Assembly: GCF_018336475.1 (NCBI RefSeq)
Contig: NZ_CP048741.1
Coordinates: 2,414,822 to 2,420,528, forward strand
Reading direction: 5' to 3'
From: Romboutsia sp. 13368
GTDB lineage: Bacteria > Bacillota > Clostridia > Peptostreptococcales > Peptostreptococcaceae
DNA length: 5,707 nt
Position 1 is the stretch's first letter. Each line of letters starts with the position of its first letter. Below are positions 1 through 5,541 of the stretch, in pieces. A program made the position numbers and the translations under genes. Below the pieces are notes generated by a model. The model had not been told where the DNA came from. It worked only from the letters and a program-made list of their open reading frames with translations, and did no database searches.

Positions 1-2444
1 TTTAATTCTAATGCTATTTTTTTAGTATAATCAAGTATCTTTGCTTTTATTTCAGAACTTACATTTTGGCTTGGATACATTGTTATACTGTCTCCAGAGT
101 GAACTCCAGCTCTTTCTAAGTGCTCCATTATACCTGGTATTAATATATCTTTACCATCACATATTGCATCAACTTCTATTTCTCTACCTGTTAAGTACTT
201 ATCTATAAGTACTGGGTTTTTAGAGTCTCTTTGGAATGCACTTTCTAAGTATTTAGATAACTTATTTTCATCATAAGTTATTTCCATACCTTGACCACCA
301 AGCACATAAGATGGTCTAACTAAAACTGGATATCCTAGCTTTTCAGCTTCTTTTATACCTTCGTTAACTGACCATATAGCTTTTCCTTTTGGTCTGTTTA
401 TATCTAACTTTTCTAGTAATTCTTCAAATTTTTCTCTGTCTTCAGCTGCATCTATATTTTCAAAGTCAGTTCCTAATATTTTTATATTCTTTTCATGTAA
501 GAACTTAGCTAACTTGATTGCTGTTTGACCACCAAATTGTAATATTACACCATCTGGATTTTCTTTTTCTATTATATTTAATACTTCTTCTTCTGTTAAT
601 GGTTCGAAGTATAATTTGTCTGAAGTATCAAAGTCTGTACTTACAGTTTCTGGGTTGTTATTTACTATTATAGTTTCTATTCCCATTTTTCTTAGTGATT
701 TTACACAGTGAACTGAGCAATAGTCAAACTCTATACCTTGACCTATTCTTATAGGACCAGAACCTAAAACTACAACTTTTTTCTTATCACTTATTTCTAC
801 TTCATCATATTGCTCATAAGTTGAGTAGTAGTATGGAGATAATGCATCAAACTCTCCTCCACAAGTATCAACCATTTTATACGCTGGTTTTATGTTGTAT
901 AACTTTCTTAATTCGCATAGTCTTTCTGGACTTATTTTCATTAAGTCAGCTATACCTTTATCAGAGAATCCTTTTTTCTTTAATTCTAATAAGTATTCCT
1001 TATTTAAATCTTCTATTTTCATTCCCTTTAATTTTTCTTCTTGTTCTACTATCCACTTAAATTTATTTATAAACCACTTATCTACTCCAGTGATATTTTC
1101 TATCATTTCTACTTTATAGCCTCTTCTTATCATTTCAGCTAAGTCAAATAATCTTTCATCATCAGGAACTACTATGCTACTTTTTAATTCTTCTATACTC
1201 TTTTCTTCAGAAGGAGAGTGAACTAAAGAATATTTTCCTATTTCAAGGGATCTTATACCTTTAAGTATAGCTGCTTCAAAGTTGCTTCCTATACTCATTA
1301 TTTCTCCTGTTGCCATCATTTTAGTTCCTAATTTTCTATTTGCTTGTTTAAATTTATCAAATGGCCATTTTGGTATCTTAACTACTACATAGTCAAGAGT
1401 AGGCTCGAAACATGCATAAGTCTTCTTAGTTACTGCATTTTCTATTTCATCTAATGTATAACCTAAAGCAATCTTCGCTGCAACTTTAGCTATTGGATAA
1501 CCTGTAGCCTTTGATGCAAGTGCTGAAGATCTTGACACCCTTGGGTTTATTTCTATTATTGCATATTCTAAACTATCTGGATTTAATGCTATTTGAACGT
1601 TACATCCACCTTTAACTTCTATAGCATTTATTATATCTATAGATGCTTTTCTTAGCATTTGGTATTCTTTATCACTTAAAGTTTGACTTGGTGCAACAAC
1701 TATACTATCTCCTGTATGAACTCCAACAGGGTCTATATTTTCCATGTTACATACAGTTATACAGTTACCGTTACCATCTCTTATTACTTCATACTCTATT
1801 TCTTTCCAACCTTTTATACTCTTTTCAAGTAATACTTGGCTAACTGGACTTAATTGTAATCCTTGAGTAAGTATTTCTGTTAACTCTTCTACAGTTTCAG
1901 CTATACCTCCTCCAGTTCCTCCTAATGTATAAGCAGGTCTTACAACTACTGGATATCCAATTTTTCCTGCAAATTCTAAACCATCTTCTAAATTAGTTAC
2001 TATATCACTAACTACTACTGGTTGGTTTATTTGTCTCATTACTTCTCTGAATGTATCTCTATCTTCACCTTTTTTTATAGATTCTACTGAAGTACCTATT
2101 ATCTTAACTCCGTATTTATCTAATATTCCAGCATCATGAAGTTCAACAGCTAGGTTAAGTCCTGTTTGACCACCCATTCCTGCTAATAAGCTGTCTGGTC
2201 TTTCTTTTTCTATTATTTTTTCTATAAATTCAATTGTTAATGGTTCTATATATATTTTATCCGCTACTTCTTTATCCGTCATTATTGTAGCTGGGTTACT
2301 ATTTACTAATACAACTTCTATTCCTTCTTCTTTTAAAGCTTGACAAGCTTGTGTTCCAGAGTAGTCAAACTCTGCTGCTTGCCCTATTATTATAGGTCCT
2401 GAACCTAGTACTAAAGTCTTTTTTATACTATCTATTTTAGGCAT
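1..2444 (-). CDS. carB: Carbamoyl-phosphate synthase large chain, partial (3' end beyond window)
   Basis: CarB is the synthetase subunit of carbamoyl-phosphate synthase. It uses two ATP to join bicarbonate and the ammonia supplied by CarA into carbamoyl phosphate, for pyrimidines and arginine, in the cytoplasm. The frame is open without a stop from ATG at 2444-2442 to the window edge, giving 814 residues (MPKIDSIKKTLVLGSGPIII...). The first ATP-grasp half shows GSGPIIIGQAAEFDYSG (14-30), GEDRD (126-130), RPAYTLGGTGGG (169-180) and the metal-binding stretch EINPRVSRSSALASKATG (298-315). After an oligomerisation region, the second half repeats the pattern: GSGPIRIGQGIEFDY (561-575), AEDRE (667-671) and RPSYVLGGQG (710-719). 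About 255 residues are missing, namely the end of the second ATP-grasp domain and the MGS-like allosteric domain. An AAGGAG site (2458-2453) lies 8 nt before the start. The gene follows carA by 40 nt and is cotranscribed with it. No frameshift is visible. Confidence 0.98.
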   Translation of the reverse strand, partial: MPKIDSIKKTLVLGSGPIIIGQAAEFDYSGTQACQALKEEGIEVVLVNSNPATIMTDKEVADKIYIEPLTIEFIEKIIEKERPDSLLAGMGGQTGLNLAVELHDAGILDKYGVKIIGTSVESIKKGEDRDTFREVMRQINQPVVVSDIVTNLEDGLEFAGKIGYPVVVRPAYTLGGTGGGIAETVEELTEILTQGLQLSPVSQVLLEKSIKGWKEIEYEVIRDGNGNCITVCNMENIDPVGVHTGDSIVVAPSQTLSDKEYQMLRKASIDIINAIEVKGGCNVQIALNPDSLEYAIIEINPRVSRSSALASKATGYPIAKVAAKIALGYTLDEIENAVTKKTYACFEPTLDYVVVKIPKWPFDKFKQANRKLGTKMMATGEIMSIGSNFEAAILKGIRSLEIGKYSLVHSPSEEKSIEELKSSIVVPDDERLFDLAEMIRRGYKVEMIENITGVDKWFINKFKWIVEQEEKLKGMKIEDLNKEYLLELKKKGFSDKGIADLMKISPERLCELRKLYNIKPAYKMVDTCGGEFDALSPYYYSTYEQYDEVEISDKKKVVVLGSGPIRIGQGIEFDYCSVHCVKSLRKMGIETIIVNNNPETVSTDFDTSDKLYFEPLTEEEVLNIIEKENPDGVILQFGGQTAIKLAKFLHEKNIKILGTDFENIDAAEDREKFEELLEKLDINRPKGKAIWSVNEGIKEAEKLGYPVLVRPSYVLGGQGMEITYDENKLSKYLESAFQRDSKNPVLIDKYLTGREIEVDAICDGKDILIPGIMEHLERAGVHSGDSITMYPSQNVSSEIKAKILDYTKKIALEL

Positions 2445-2452
2445 AATTTTTT

Positions 2453-2458
2453 CTCCTT
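2453..2458 (-). promoter_or_regulatory. Ribosome binding site of carB
   Basis: AAGGAG lies 8 nt before the carB ATG, inside the 40-nt carA-carB gap. The gap holds no terminator-like hairpin, so carB is read on the same transcript but is initiated independently. The site fixes the MPKIDS start. Confidence 0.85.
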
Positions 2459-2484
2459 ATCTACTTAACGATTTTTATAATTTT

Positions 2485-3531
2485 CTATACTAACTCTAAG
2501 AACTTGTCGAATATATAATCGTTGTCTTTTGGTCCTGGACAAGCTTCTGGATGATATTGAACACTGTATATAGGTAATTCTTTATGTCTCATACCTTCTA
2601 CAGTATTATCATTTAAATTTATATGTGTTACTTCCATGTTTTCTGGCATTTCAGATACGTAGTAACCATGGTTTTGAGATGTTATGAATATTTTGTTTTC
2701 TTCTAAATCTTTAACTGGATGATTTCCACCTCTATGACCGAACTTTAATTTAGATGTTTTTCCACCTAATGTTAAAGCTAATAATTGATGCCCTAAGCAT
2801 ATTCCTGCTATAGGTTTCTTTCCAATTAATTGTTTTATATTTTCTATAACATCCTCTAAATCTTCTGGATCTCCAGGTCCATTTGATAAGAATATTAAAT
2901 CAGGATTTATTCCTAAAACTTCCTCTGGCTTAGTAGTTGCTGGGAATACTGTTATGTCACAGTTTCTATTAGCAAAAGATCTTAATATATTTTGCTTAAC
3001 CCCAAAGTCCATAACAGCAACCTTAGTACCTTCACCTTTTATATGCTCTATTTCTTTTCTAGTTACAGTTTTTACTGCTTGTGTATTTGTAAATGCTTCT
3101 AACTTTGATTTTACATCTTCTAAAGATGCATTTTCTAAAGTTATTATACCTTTCATTGTTCCGTTATTTCTTAGTATTTTAGTTAATGCTCTTGTATCTA
3201 TACCTTCAAGTCCTATAACCTTATTTTGCTTTAAGTATGTATCTAAATCCATTTCACATCTGAAGTTGTTTGGGTCATTACTTTTTTCTCTAACTATAAA
3301 TCCTTTTACATGAACTCCTTTTGATTCCATATCTTCTAGATTTATTCCATAGTTCCCTACTAGCGGATAAGTCATTGTTACTATTTGACCATAGTATGAT
3401 GGGTCTGTTAATACTTCTTGATATCCTGTCATAGAAGTATTGAATACTACTTCACCTATACCATCTTCTAAGTATCCAAATGCTTTTCCTTCAAAAATTG
3501 TTCCGTCTTCTAATATTAATTTCCCCTTCAT
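2485..3531 (-). CDS. carA: Carbamoyl-phosphate synthase small (glutaminase) chain
   Basis: CarA hydrolyses glutamine and channels the ammonia to CarB. The 348-residue protein is complete and slightly shorter than the roughly 360-380 residues usual for the family. The N-terminal CPSase small-chain domain carries VVFNTSMTGYQEVLTDPSY (28-46). The C-terminal class I glutamine amidotransferase domain starts near residue 170 and shows SNGPGDP (216-222), the nucleophile elbow GICLGHQ with catalytic Cys245, HRGGNHP (266-272), SQNHGY (285-290), and the catalytic His327 and Glu329 in YHPEA. All three triad residues are present, so the glutaminase should be active. The ATG at 3531 is chosen because a GGGGG-containing SD precedes it and because the protein begins at the family's usual position (MKGKLILEDGTIFEGKAFGY). 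The stop is TAG. carA starts 11 nt after pyrF ends and lies 40 nt before carB, so the three form one operon. Confidence 0.98.
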   Translation of the reverse strand: MKGKLILEDGTIFEGKAFGYLEDGIGEVVFNTSMTGYQEVLTDPSYYGQIVTMTYPLVGNYGINLEDMESKGVHVKGFIVREKSNDPNNFRCEMDLDTYLKQNKVIGLEGIDTRALTKILRNNGTMKGIITLENASLEDVKSKLEAFTNTQAVKTVTRKEIEHIKGEGTKVAVMDFGVKQNILRSFANRNCDITVFPATTKPEEVLGINPDLIFLSNGPGDPEDLEDVIENIKQLIGKKPIAGICLGHQLLALTLGGKTSKLKFGHRGGNHPVKDLEENKIFITSQNHGYYVSEMPENMEVTHINLNDNTVEGMRHKELPIYSVQYHPEACPGPKDNDYIFDKFLELV

Positions 3532-3536
3532 TTGAC

Positions 3537-3544
3537 TTCCCCCT
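3537..3544 (-). promoter_or_regulatory. carA ribosome binding site overlapping the pyrF stop codon
   Basis: AGGGGGAA begins within the pyrF stop codon TAG and lies a few bases before the carA ATG. Ribosomes ending on pyrF would sit on the carA initiation site, so translational coupling of PyrF and CarA is likely. The coupling is inferred from the overlap only. Confidence 0.75.
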
Positions 3545-4259
3545 ATATATTTTCGATTTCTTTTACTATATCATTTGCTGCTTGACTTGGATTTTCAGCT
3601 TTAGTTATAGGTCTTCCTACTACTAAATAGTGAGCTCCTTTATTTATAGCATCCTTAGGAGTAACAACTCTTTTTTGGTCTCCTACTGAAGCATTTGCTG
3701 GTCTTATTCCTGGACATACTGTAACGAAATCCTTACCACAAACTTCAACTATTTTATCTACTTCTTGTGCAGAACAAACTATTCCATCTATTCCAGCTTC
3801 TTTAGCTAATTTAGCTCTTTTTATAGCTAATTCTTCAGTTGTCATATTGCATCCTATATCTTGTAAATCTTGATTACTTAACGATGTTAAAACAGTAACT
3901 CCTACTATTATTGGCTTTTCTATTCCTAATCTTTCAGACTCTTCTTTAGCAGCTTGAGCACATTGTCTCATACCTTCCATATCTGATACATGTATAGTCA
4001 TTAACCATACATTATCTCTTACTGCTGCTCTTACTGCACTTTGCATTGTATTTGGTATGTCATGGAATTTAAGGTCTAAGAAAATTTTCTTTCCTTTTTC
4101 TTTTAGATAATCAACTGTTTTTCCCCTTGTAGCCACATATTGTTCTAATCCTACTTTGAATATGTCTACACTATCTTCTAGTTTATCTATTAATTCCTTA
4201 GCTTTATCAAATTCATTTGTGTCTATTGCTACTATTAATTTTTCTTTTCCGTTTACCAT
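3543..4259 (-). CDS. pyrF: Orotidine 5'-phosphate decarboxylase
   Basis: PyrF removes CO2 from OMP to give UMP, the last step of de novo pyrimidine synthesis. It is cytoplasmic and normally a dimeric TIM barrel. The 238-residue length is typical of the bacterial type 1 enzyme. Conserved elements run in order: VAIDTNEF (10-17), FKVGLE (34-39) with Lys35, the signature FLDLKFHDIPNT (60-71) with the Asp62-Lys64-Asp67 catalytic set, VTVLTS (121-126), CPGIRP (182-187), and the phosphate-binding VVGRPITKA (213-221). Every catalytic residue expected for the family is present. The ATG at 4259 is preceded at 8 nt by AAGGGGAG, which decides the start. The stop TAG is shared with the carA SD. This is the first gene after the PyrR attenuator leader, so its expression, and that of carA and carB, should fall when UMP is plentiful. 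Confidence 0.98.
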   Translation of the reverse strand: MVNGKEKLIVAIDTNEFDKAKELIDKLEDSVDIFKVGLEQYVATRGKTVDYLKEKGKKIFLDLKFHDIPNTMQSAVRAAVRDNVWLMTIHVSDMEGMRQCAQAAKEESERLGIEKPIIVGVTVLTSLSNQDLQDIGCNMTTEELAIKRAKLAKEAGIDGIVCSAQEVDKIVEVCGKDFVTVCPGIRPANASVGDQKRVVTPKDAINKGAHYLVVGRPITKAENPSQAANDIVKEIENI

Positions 4260-4267
4260 TATTAACT

Positions 4268-4275
4268 CTCCCCTT
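4268..4275 (-). promoter_or_regulatory. Ribosome binding site of pyrF (one of two identical copies)
   Basis: AAGGGGAG lies 8 nt before the pyrF ATG. It is the 3' end of the tandem repeat unit. The identical sequence at 4325-4318, in the upstream copy, is an apparent duplicate SD that faces an AUG-UAA start-stop instead of pyrF. Confidence 0.85.
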
Positions 4276-4302
4276 TTTAATAAAGCCTAAGATTTGCTAT
4301 CC

Positions 4303-4308
4303 TTACAT
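4303..4308 (-). other. Minimal start-stop (AUG-UAA) preceded by a strong SD
   Basis: On the transcript, AUG is followed directly by UAA. AAGGGGAG (4325-4318) stands 9 nt upstream, a good initiation spacing. The SD comes from the upstream copy of the 50-nt repeat and the AUGUAA from the downstream copy, so the pairing exists only because of the duplication. The other AUGUAA (4358-4353) has no SD. The stop lies 43 nt before the pyrF ATG. Ribosome engagement here is possible but not shown. Confidence 0.45.
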
Positions 4309-4348
4309 CTCTTTTGACTCCCCTTTTTAATAAAGCCTAAGATTTGCT

Positions 4349-4411
4349 ATCCTTACATCTCTTTTGGTGTGTTAATAAAAAAATCCTCACACCAAAAAGA
4401 GATGTAAGGAT
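4349..4411 (-). repeat. Inverted repeat (23 bp, one-base bulge) spanning the end of T2
   Basis: Positions 4349-4371 are the reverse complement of 4388-4411 apart from one extra base in an A/T run (4 versus 5), with a 16-nt loop between them (4372-4387). In the transcript the 5' arm is the 5' arm, loop and part of the 3' arm of terminator T2. The 3' arm is the beginning of the upstream repeat unit. The hairpin can therefore form only on transcripts that have passed T2, and it would dismantle T2's stem. Confidence 0.9.
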
Positions 4412-4415
4412 TTTT
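4377..4415 (-). terminator. Attenuator terminator T2
   Basis: In transcript sense the 5' arm AAAAAUCCUUACAUC (4415-4401) pairs with GGUGUGAGGAUUUUU (4393-4379): 15 bp including two G-U pairs, with a 7-nt loop UCUUUUU. The 3' arm runs into seven consecutive U (4383-4377). It follows PyrR site C by 22 nt, the expected position for a PyrR-controlled attenuator, and is the last terminator before pyrF. Confidence 0.85.
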
Positions 4416-4437
4416 ATCTATTATAGATATCTTTCCC

Positions 4438-4451
4438 AGCCTCTCTGGACT
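4438..4451 (-). promoter_or_regulatory. PyrR RNA-binding hairpin, site C
   Basis: The transcript reads AGUCCAGAGAGGCU, an exact match to the Bacillus PyrR recognition consensus (ARUCCNGNGAGGYU). It folds as stem AGUC/GGCU around hexaloop CAGAGA. Flanking UCUUU and AAAGA can form a lower stem. The CCAGAGAG part (4448-4441) can instead pair with CUUUUUGG (4399-4392) in the loop and 3' arm of T2, a possible antiterminator. Confidence 0.9.
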
Positions 4452-4490
4452 AGTTTAAAAGACTTTATTATATTTTTTATTTTATATATC

Positions 4491-4521
4491 AAAAAACCTC
4501 TAACTAATCCAGTTAGAGGTT
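4491..4521 (-). terminator. Attenuator terminator T1
   Basis: In transcript sense AACCUCUAACU (4521-4511) pairs perfectly with AGUUAGAGGUU (4505-4495) over 11 bp, with a 5-nt loop GGAUU and six U at 4496-4491. This is a textbook intrinsic terminator. It follows PyrR site B by 40 nt. Its 5' arm plus loop contains CCUCUAACUGG, which can pair with site B instead, as expected for an antiterminator. Confidence 0.92.
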
Positions 4522-4561
4522 GTAAATACAAGTTTAAATAATAAAAATATTTAACCTTTTT

Positions 4562-4575
4562 AGCCTCTCTGGACT
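4562..4575 (-). promoter_or_regulatory. PyrR RNA-binding hairpin, site B
   Basis: The 14 bases are identical to site C: AGUCCAGAGAGGCU, stem AGUC/GGCU, hexaloop CAGAGA. Outer CCUU and AAGG can extend the stem. CCAGAGAGG (4572-4564) can alternatively form 9 bp with CCUCU and CUGG of the T1 5' arm and loop (4519-4509, AA bulged), so PyrR binding and antitermination exclude each other. Confidence 0.92.
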
Positions 4576-4623
4576 ACTTTTAAGGATTATGTTTATAAGT
4601 TTATAGTTTTAAATATACTTAAT

Positions 4624-4637
4624 ATCCTCTCTGGGAT
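4624..4637 (-). promoter_or_regulatory. PyrR RNA-binding hairpin, site A (compensated stem)
   Basis: The transcript reads AUCCCAGAGAGGAU, with stem AUCC/GGAU around the same CAGAGA hexaloop as sites B and C. The stem differs from AGUC/GGCU by changes that keep pairing, which argues for selection on the RNA structure. It lies about 20 nt after the predicted transcription start. No terminator lies between it and site B. Confidence 0.8.
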
Positions 4638-4662
4638 AATTTAAAGCTTATCTTTGTGTATA

Positions 4663-4691
4663 ATTATTACACTTTTATAATTTAATGTCAA
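4663..4691 (-). promoter_or_regulatory. Sigma-A-type promoter of the pyr operon
   Basis: The -35 box TTGACA (4691-4686) is a perfect match. The spacer is 17 nt and the -10 box is AATAAT (4668-4663, five of six). A TG one base upstream of the -10 (4671-4670) makes it an extended -10. Transcription should start near 4657-4655, about 400 nt before pyrF. The -35 begins 28 nt after the stop codon of the upstream gene. Confidence 0.85.
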
Positions 4692-4719
4692 TAAGTATTT
4701 TTAGGATAAAATTTATTTA

Positions 4720-5541
4720 TTATTTCAAAATAGCAGTTATATAATATTCTTTTCCTATTCTCTTTTTAACAGGCATCTTAGAATAATTAGTTTGTAAATC
4801 AAATTTCTTACATGCTATATCAAAATGTCTAATAGCTATTCCCATACTTATCTTATTTGTATCTTTAAGATTTTTCTTTTGTTTCTCTTCATAAAAATGA
4901 ATATTATTTTCTTTATTATATAAAATCCAAGGTTGAGAATTTTTCATAGATGGGGCTAATCTTATTACTTCTACAATTTGTTCTAAGTTTTTATCTAATT
5001 TTCTACAAATATGTTTTATACTTTTTCTATCTGCATTTTTATTATTTCTAAATAATTTTTCACTTTCTTCAGGATATCCGAATGCAATTATTGAATATGG
5101 TTCTTCTAAATTTTCTTCTTTTTCTATATCCTCTACCTGATTTTCCTCAGTATTTAAATCTTCTATTTCACTTTCCAAGTCTACAAACTCTAAAATATCA
5201 TCTCTATTTATATTACATTCTAACCAACATGTTGCTACTCCTAAAGTAGTCAATTTTAAAACTACTTCTTCCATAGCAAATCCAATGTCCTGTAGGTAAT
5301 CTTCACCTTTATTAGATGTAACAATTATATAATGTGGTGCCTTTACCTTGCAGTCTTTTCCCATTAAAAAGTGTACTAAGTGTCCTCTGTCTATAACATG
5401 TGCTTTTATACTTAAATCTTTATTTAGATAATTAATGTCCGAGCATATATTTTTAACTTCATCTAATAGTTCTTTCTTTAGTCTTTTATTAGAGTATTTT
5501 CTTATTGATTTTCTATAAAAAATGGCATCATATAGCTCCAT
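4720..5541 (-). CDS. Nitroreductase-family protein (TM1586-type FMN reductase), putative
   Basis: This is a complete 273-residue protein resembling the putative TM-nitroreductase family, in which two nitroreductase-like halves make one chain that binds FMN. Substrate and role are unknown. Visible marks are the N-terminal YRKSIRKYSNK (9-19), typical of the flavin phosphate contact, APHYIIVTSN (68-77), the helix GFAMEEVVLKLTTLGVATCWL (87-107), IIAFGYPEES (151-160) opening the second half, and APSMKNSQPW (196-205), the family's repeat of the flavin-binding region. A very acidic stretch (about 114-148) joins the halves and may be a lineage-specific linker. There is no signal peptide or membrane segment. 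The ATG at 5541 follows AGGAGG (5553-5548) at 6 nt. The stop is TAA. No terminator is evident before the pyr promoter 28 nt downstream. A functional link to pyrimidine synthesis is not supported by anything but position. Confidence 0.8.
   Translation of the reverse strand: MELYDAIFYRKSIRKYSNKRLKKELLDEVKNICSDINYLNKDLSIKAHVIDRGHLVHFLMGKDCKVKAPHYIIVTSNKGEDYLQDIGFAMEEVVLKLTTLGVATCWLECNINRDDILEFVDLESEIEDLNTEENQVEDIEKEENLEEPYSIIAFGYPEESEKLFRNNKNADRKSIKHICRKLDKNLEQIVEVIRLAPSMKNSQPWILYNKENNIHFYEEKQKKNLKDTNKISMGIAIRHFDIACKKFDLQTNYSKMPVKKRIGKEYYITAILK

Larger units (their letters stand above)
4268..4366 (-). repeat. Exact tandem duplication, 49 nt identical, period 50
   Basis: Positions 4268-4316 and 4318-4366 are identical over 49 bases, separated by one base, so the period is 50. 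In transcript sense each unit runs from CAAAAGAGAUGUAAGG through GCUUUAUUAAAAAGGGGAG, so it contains a start-stop AUGUAA at its 5' end and a strong SD at its 3' end. The proximal unit supplies the pyrF SD. Perfect identity suggests a recent slippage-type duplication. Nothing marks it as an insertion sequence, and two units without a spacer are not a CRISPR array. Confidence 0.97.
4260..4656 (-). promoter_or_regulatory. PyrR-dependent attenuator leader of the pyrF-carA-carB operon
   Basis: This gene-free stretch of roughly 400 nt runs from the predicted transcription start to the pyrF ATG. In transcript order it contains PyrR site A, PyrR site B, terminator T1, PyrR site C, terminator T2, and a tandemly duplicated segment ending in the pyrF SD. 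In Bacillus-type pyr operons, PyrR with bound UMP stabilises the recognition hairpin (anti-antiterminator), which prevents the antiterminator from forming and lets the terminator stop transcription. The same elements are visible here. No convincing protein gene lies in the leader on either strand. Confidence 0.9.

Noticed and set aside
821..1843. Plus-strand open frames at 821-1060, 892-1119 and 1643-1843
   Set aside because: They lie opposite carB, whose motifs are intact across the whole stretch. Their products are low-complexity Leu/Phe/Ser strings produced by the complement of AT-rich coding DNA.
2954..3313. Plus-strand open frame of 119 codons
   Set aside because: It is antisense to the conserved carA gene, has no convincing ribosome binding site and no recognisable family.
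4268..4366. Repeat considered as a CRISPR array or mobile element
   Set aside because: There are only two units with a single base between them, with no spacers, terminal inverted repeats, target-site duplication or transposase.
4344..4541. Plus-strand open frame of 65 codons across the pyr leader
   Set aside because: It runs through the terminator and PyrR hairpins, which explain the sequence on the minus strand. It has no SD and no family resemblance.
4438..4637. The distances between PyrR sites A-B and B-C are 62 and 124 nt, an exact doubling
   Set aside because: The intervening sequences show no similarity that would support module duplication, so I treat the ratio as chance.
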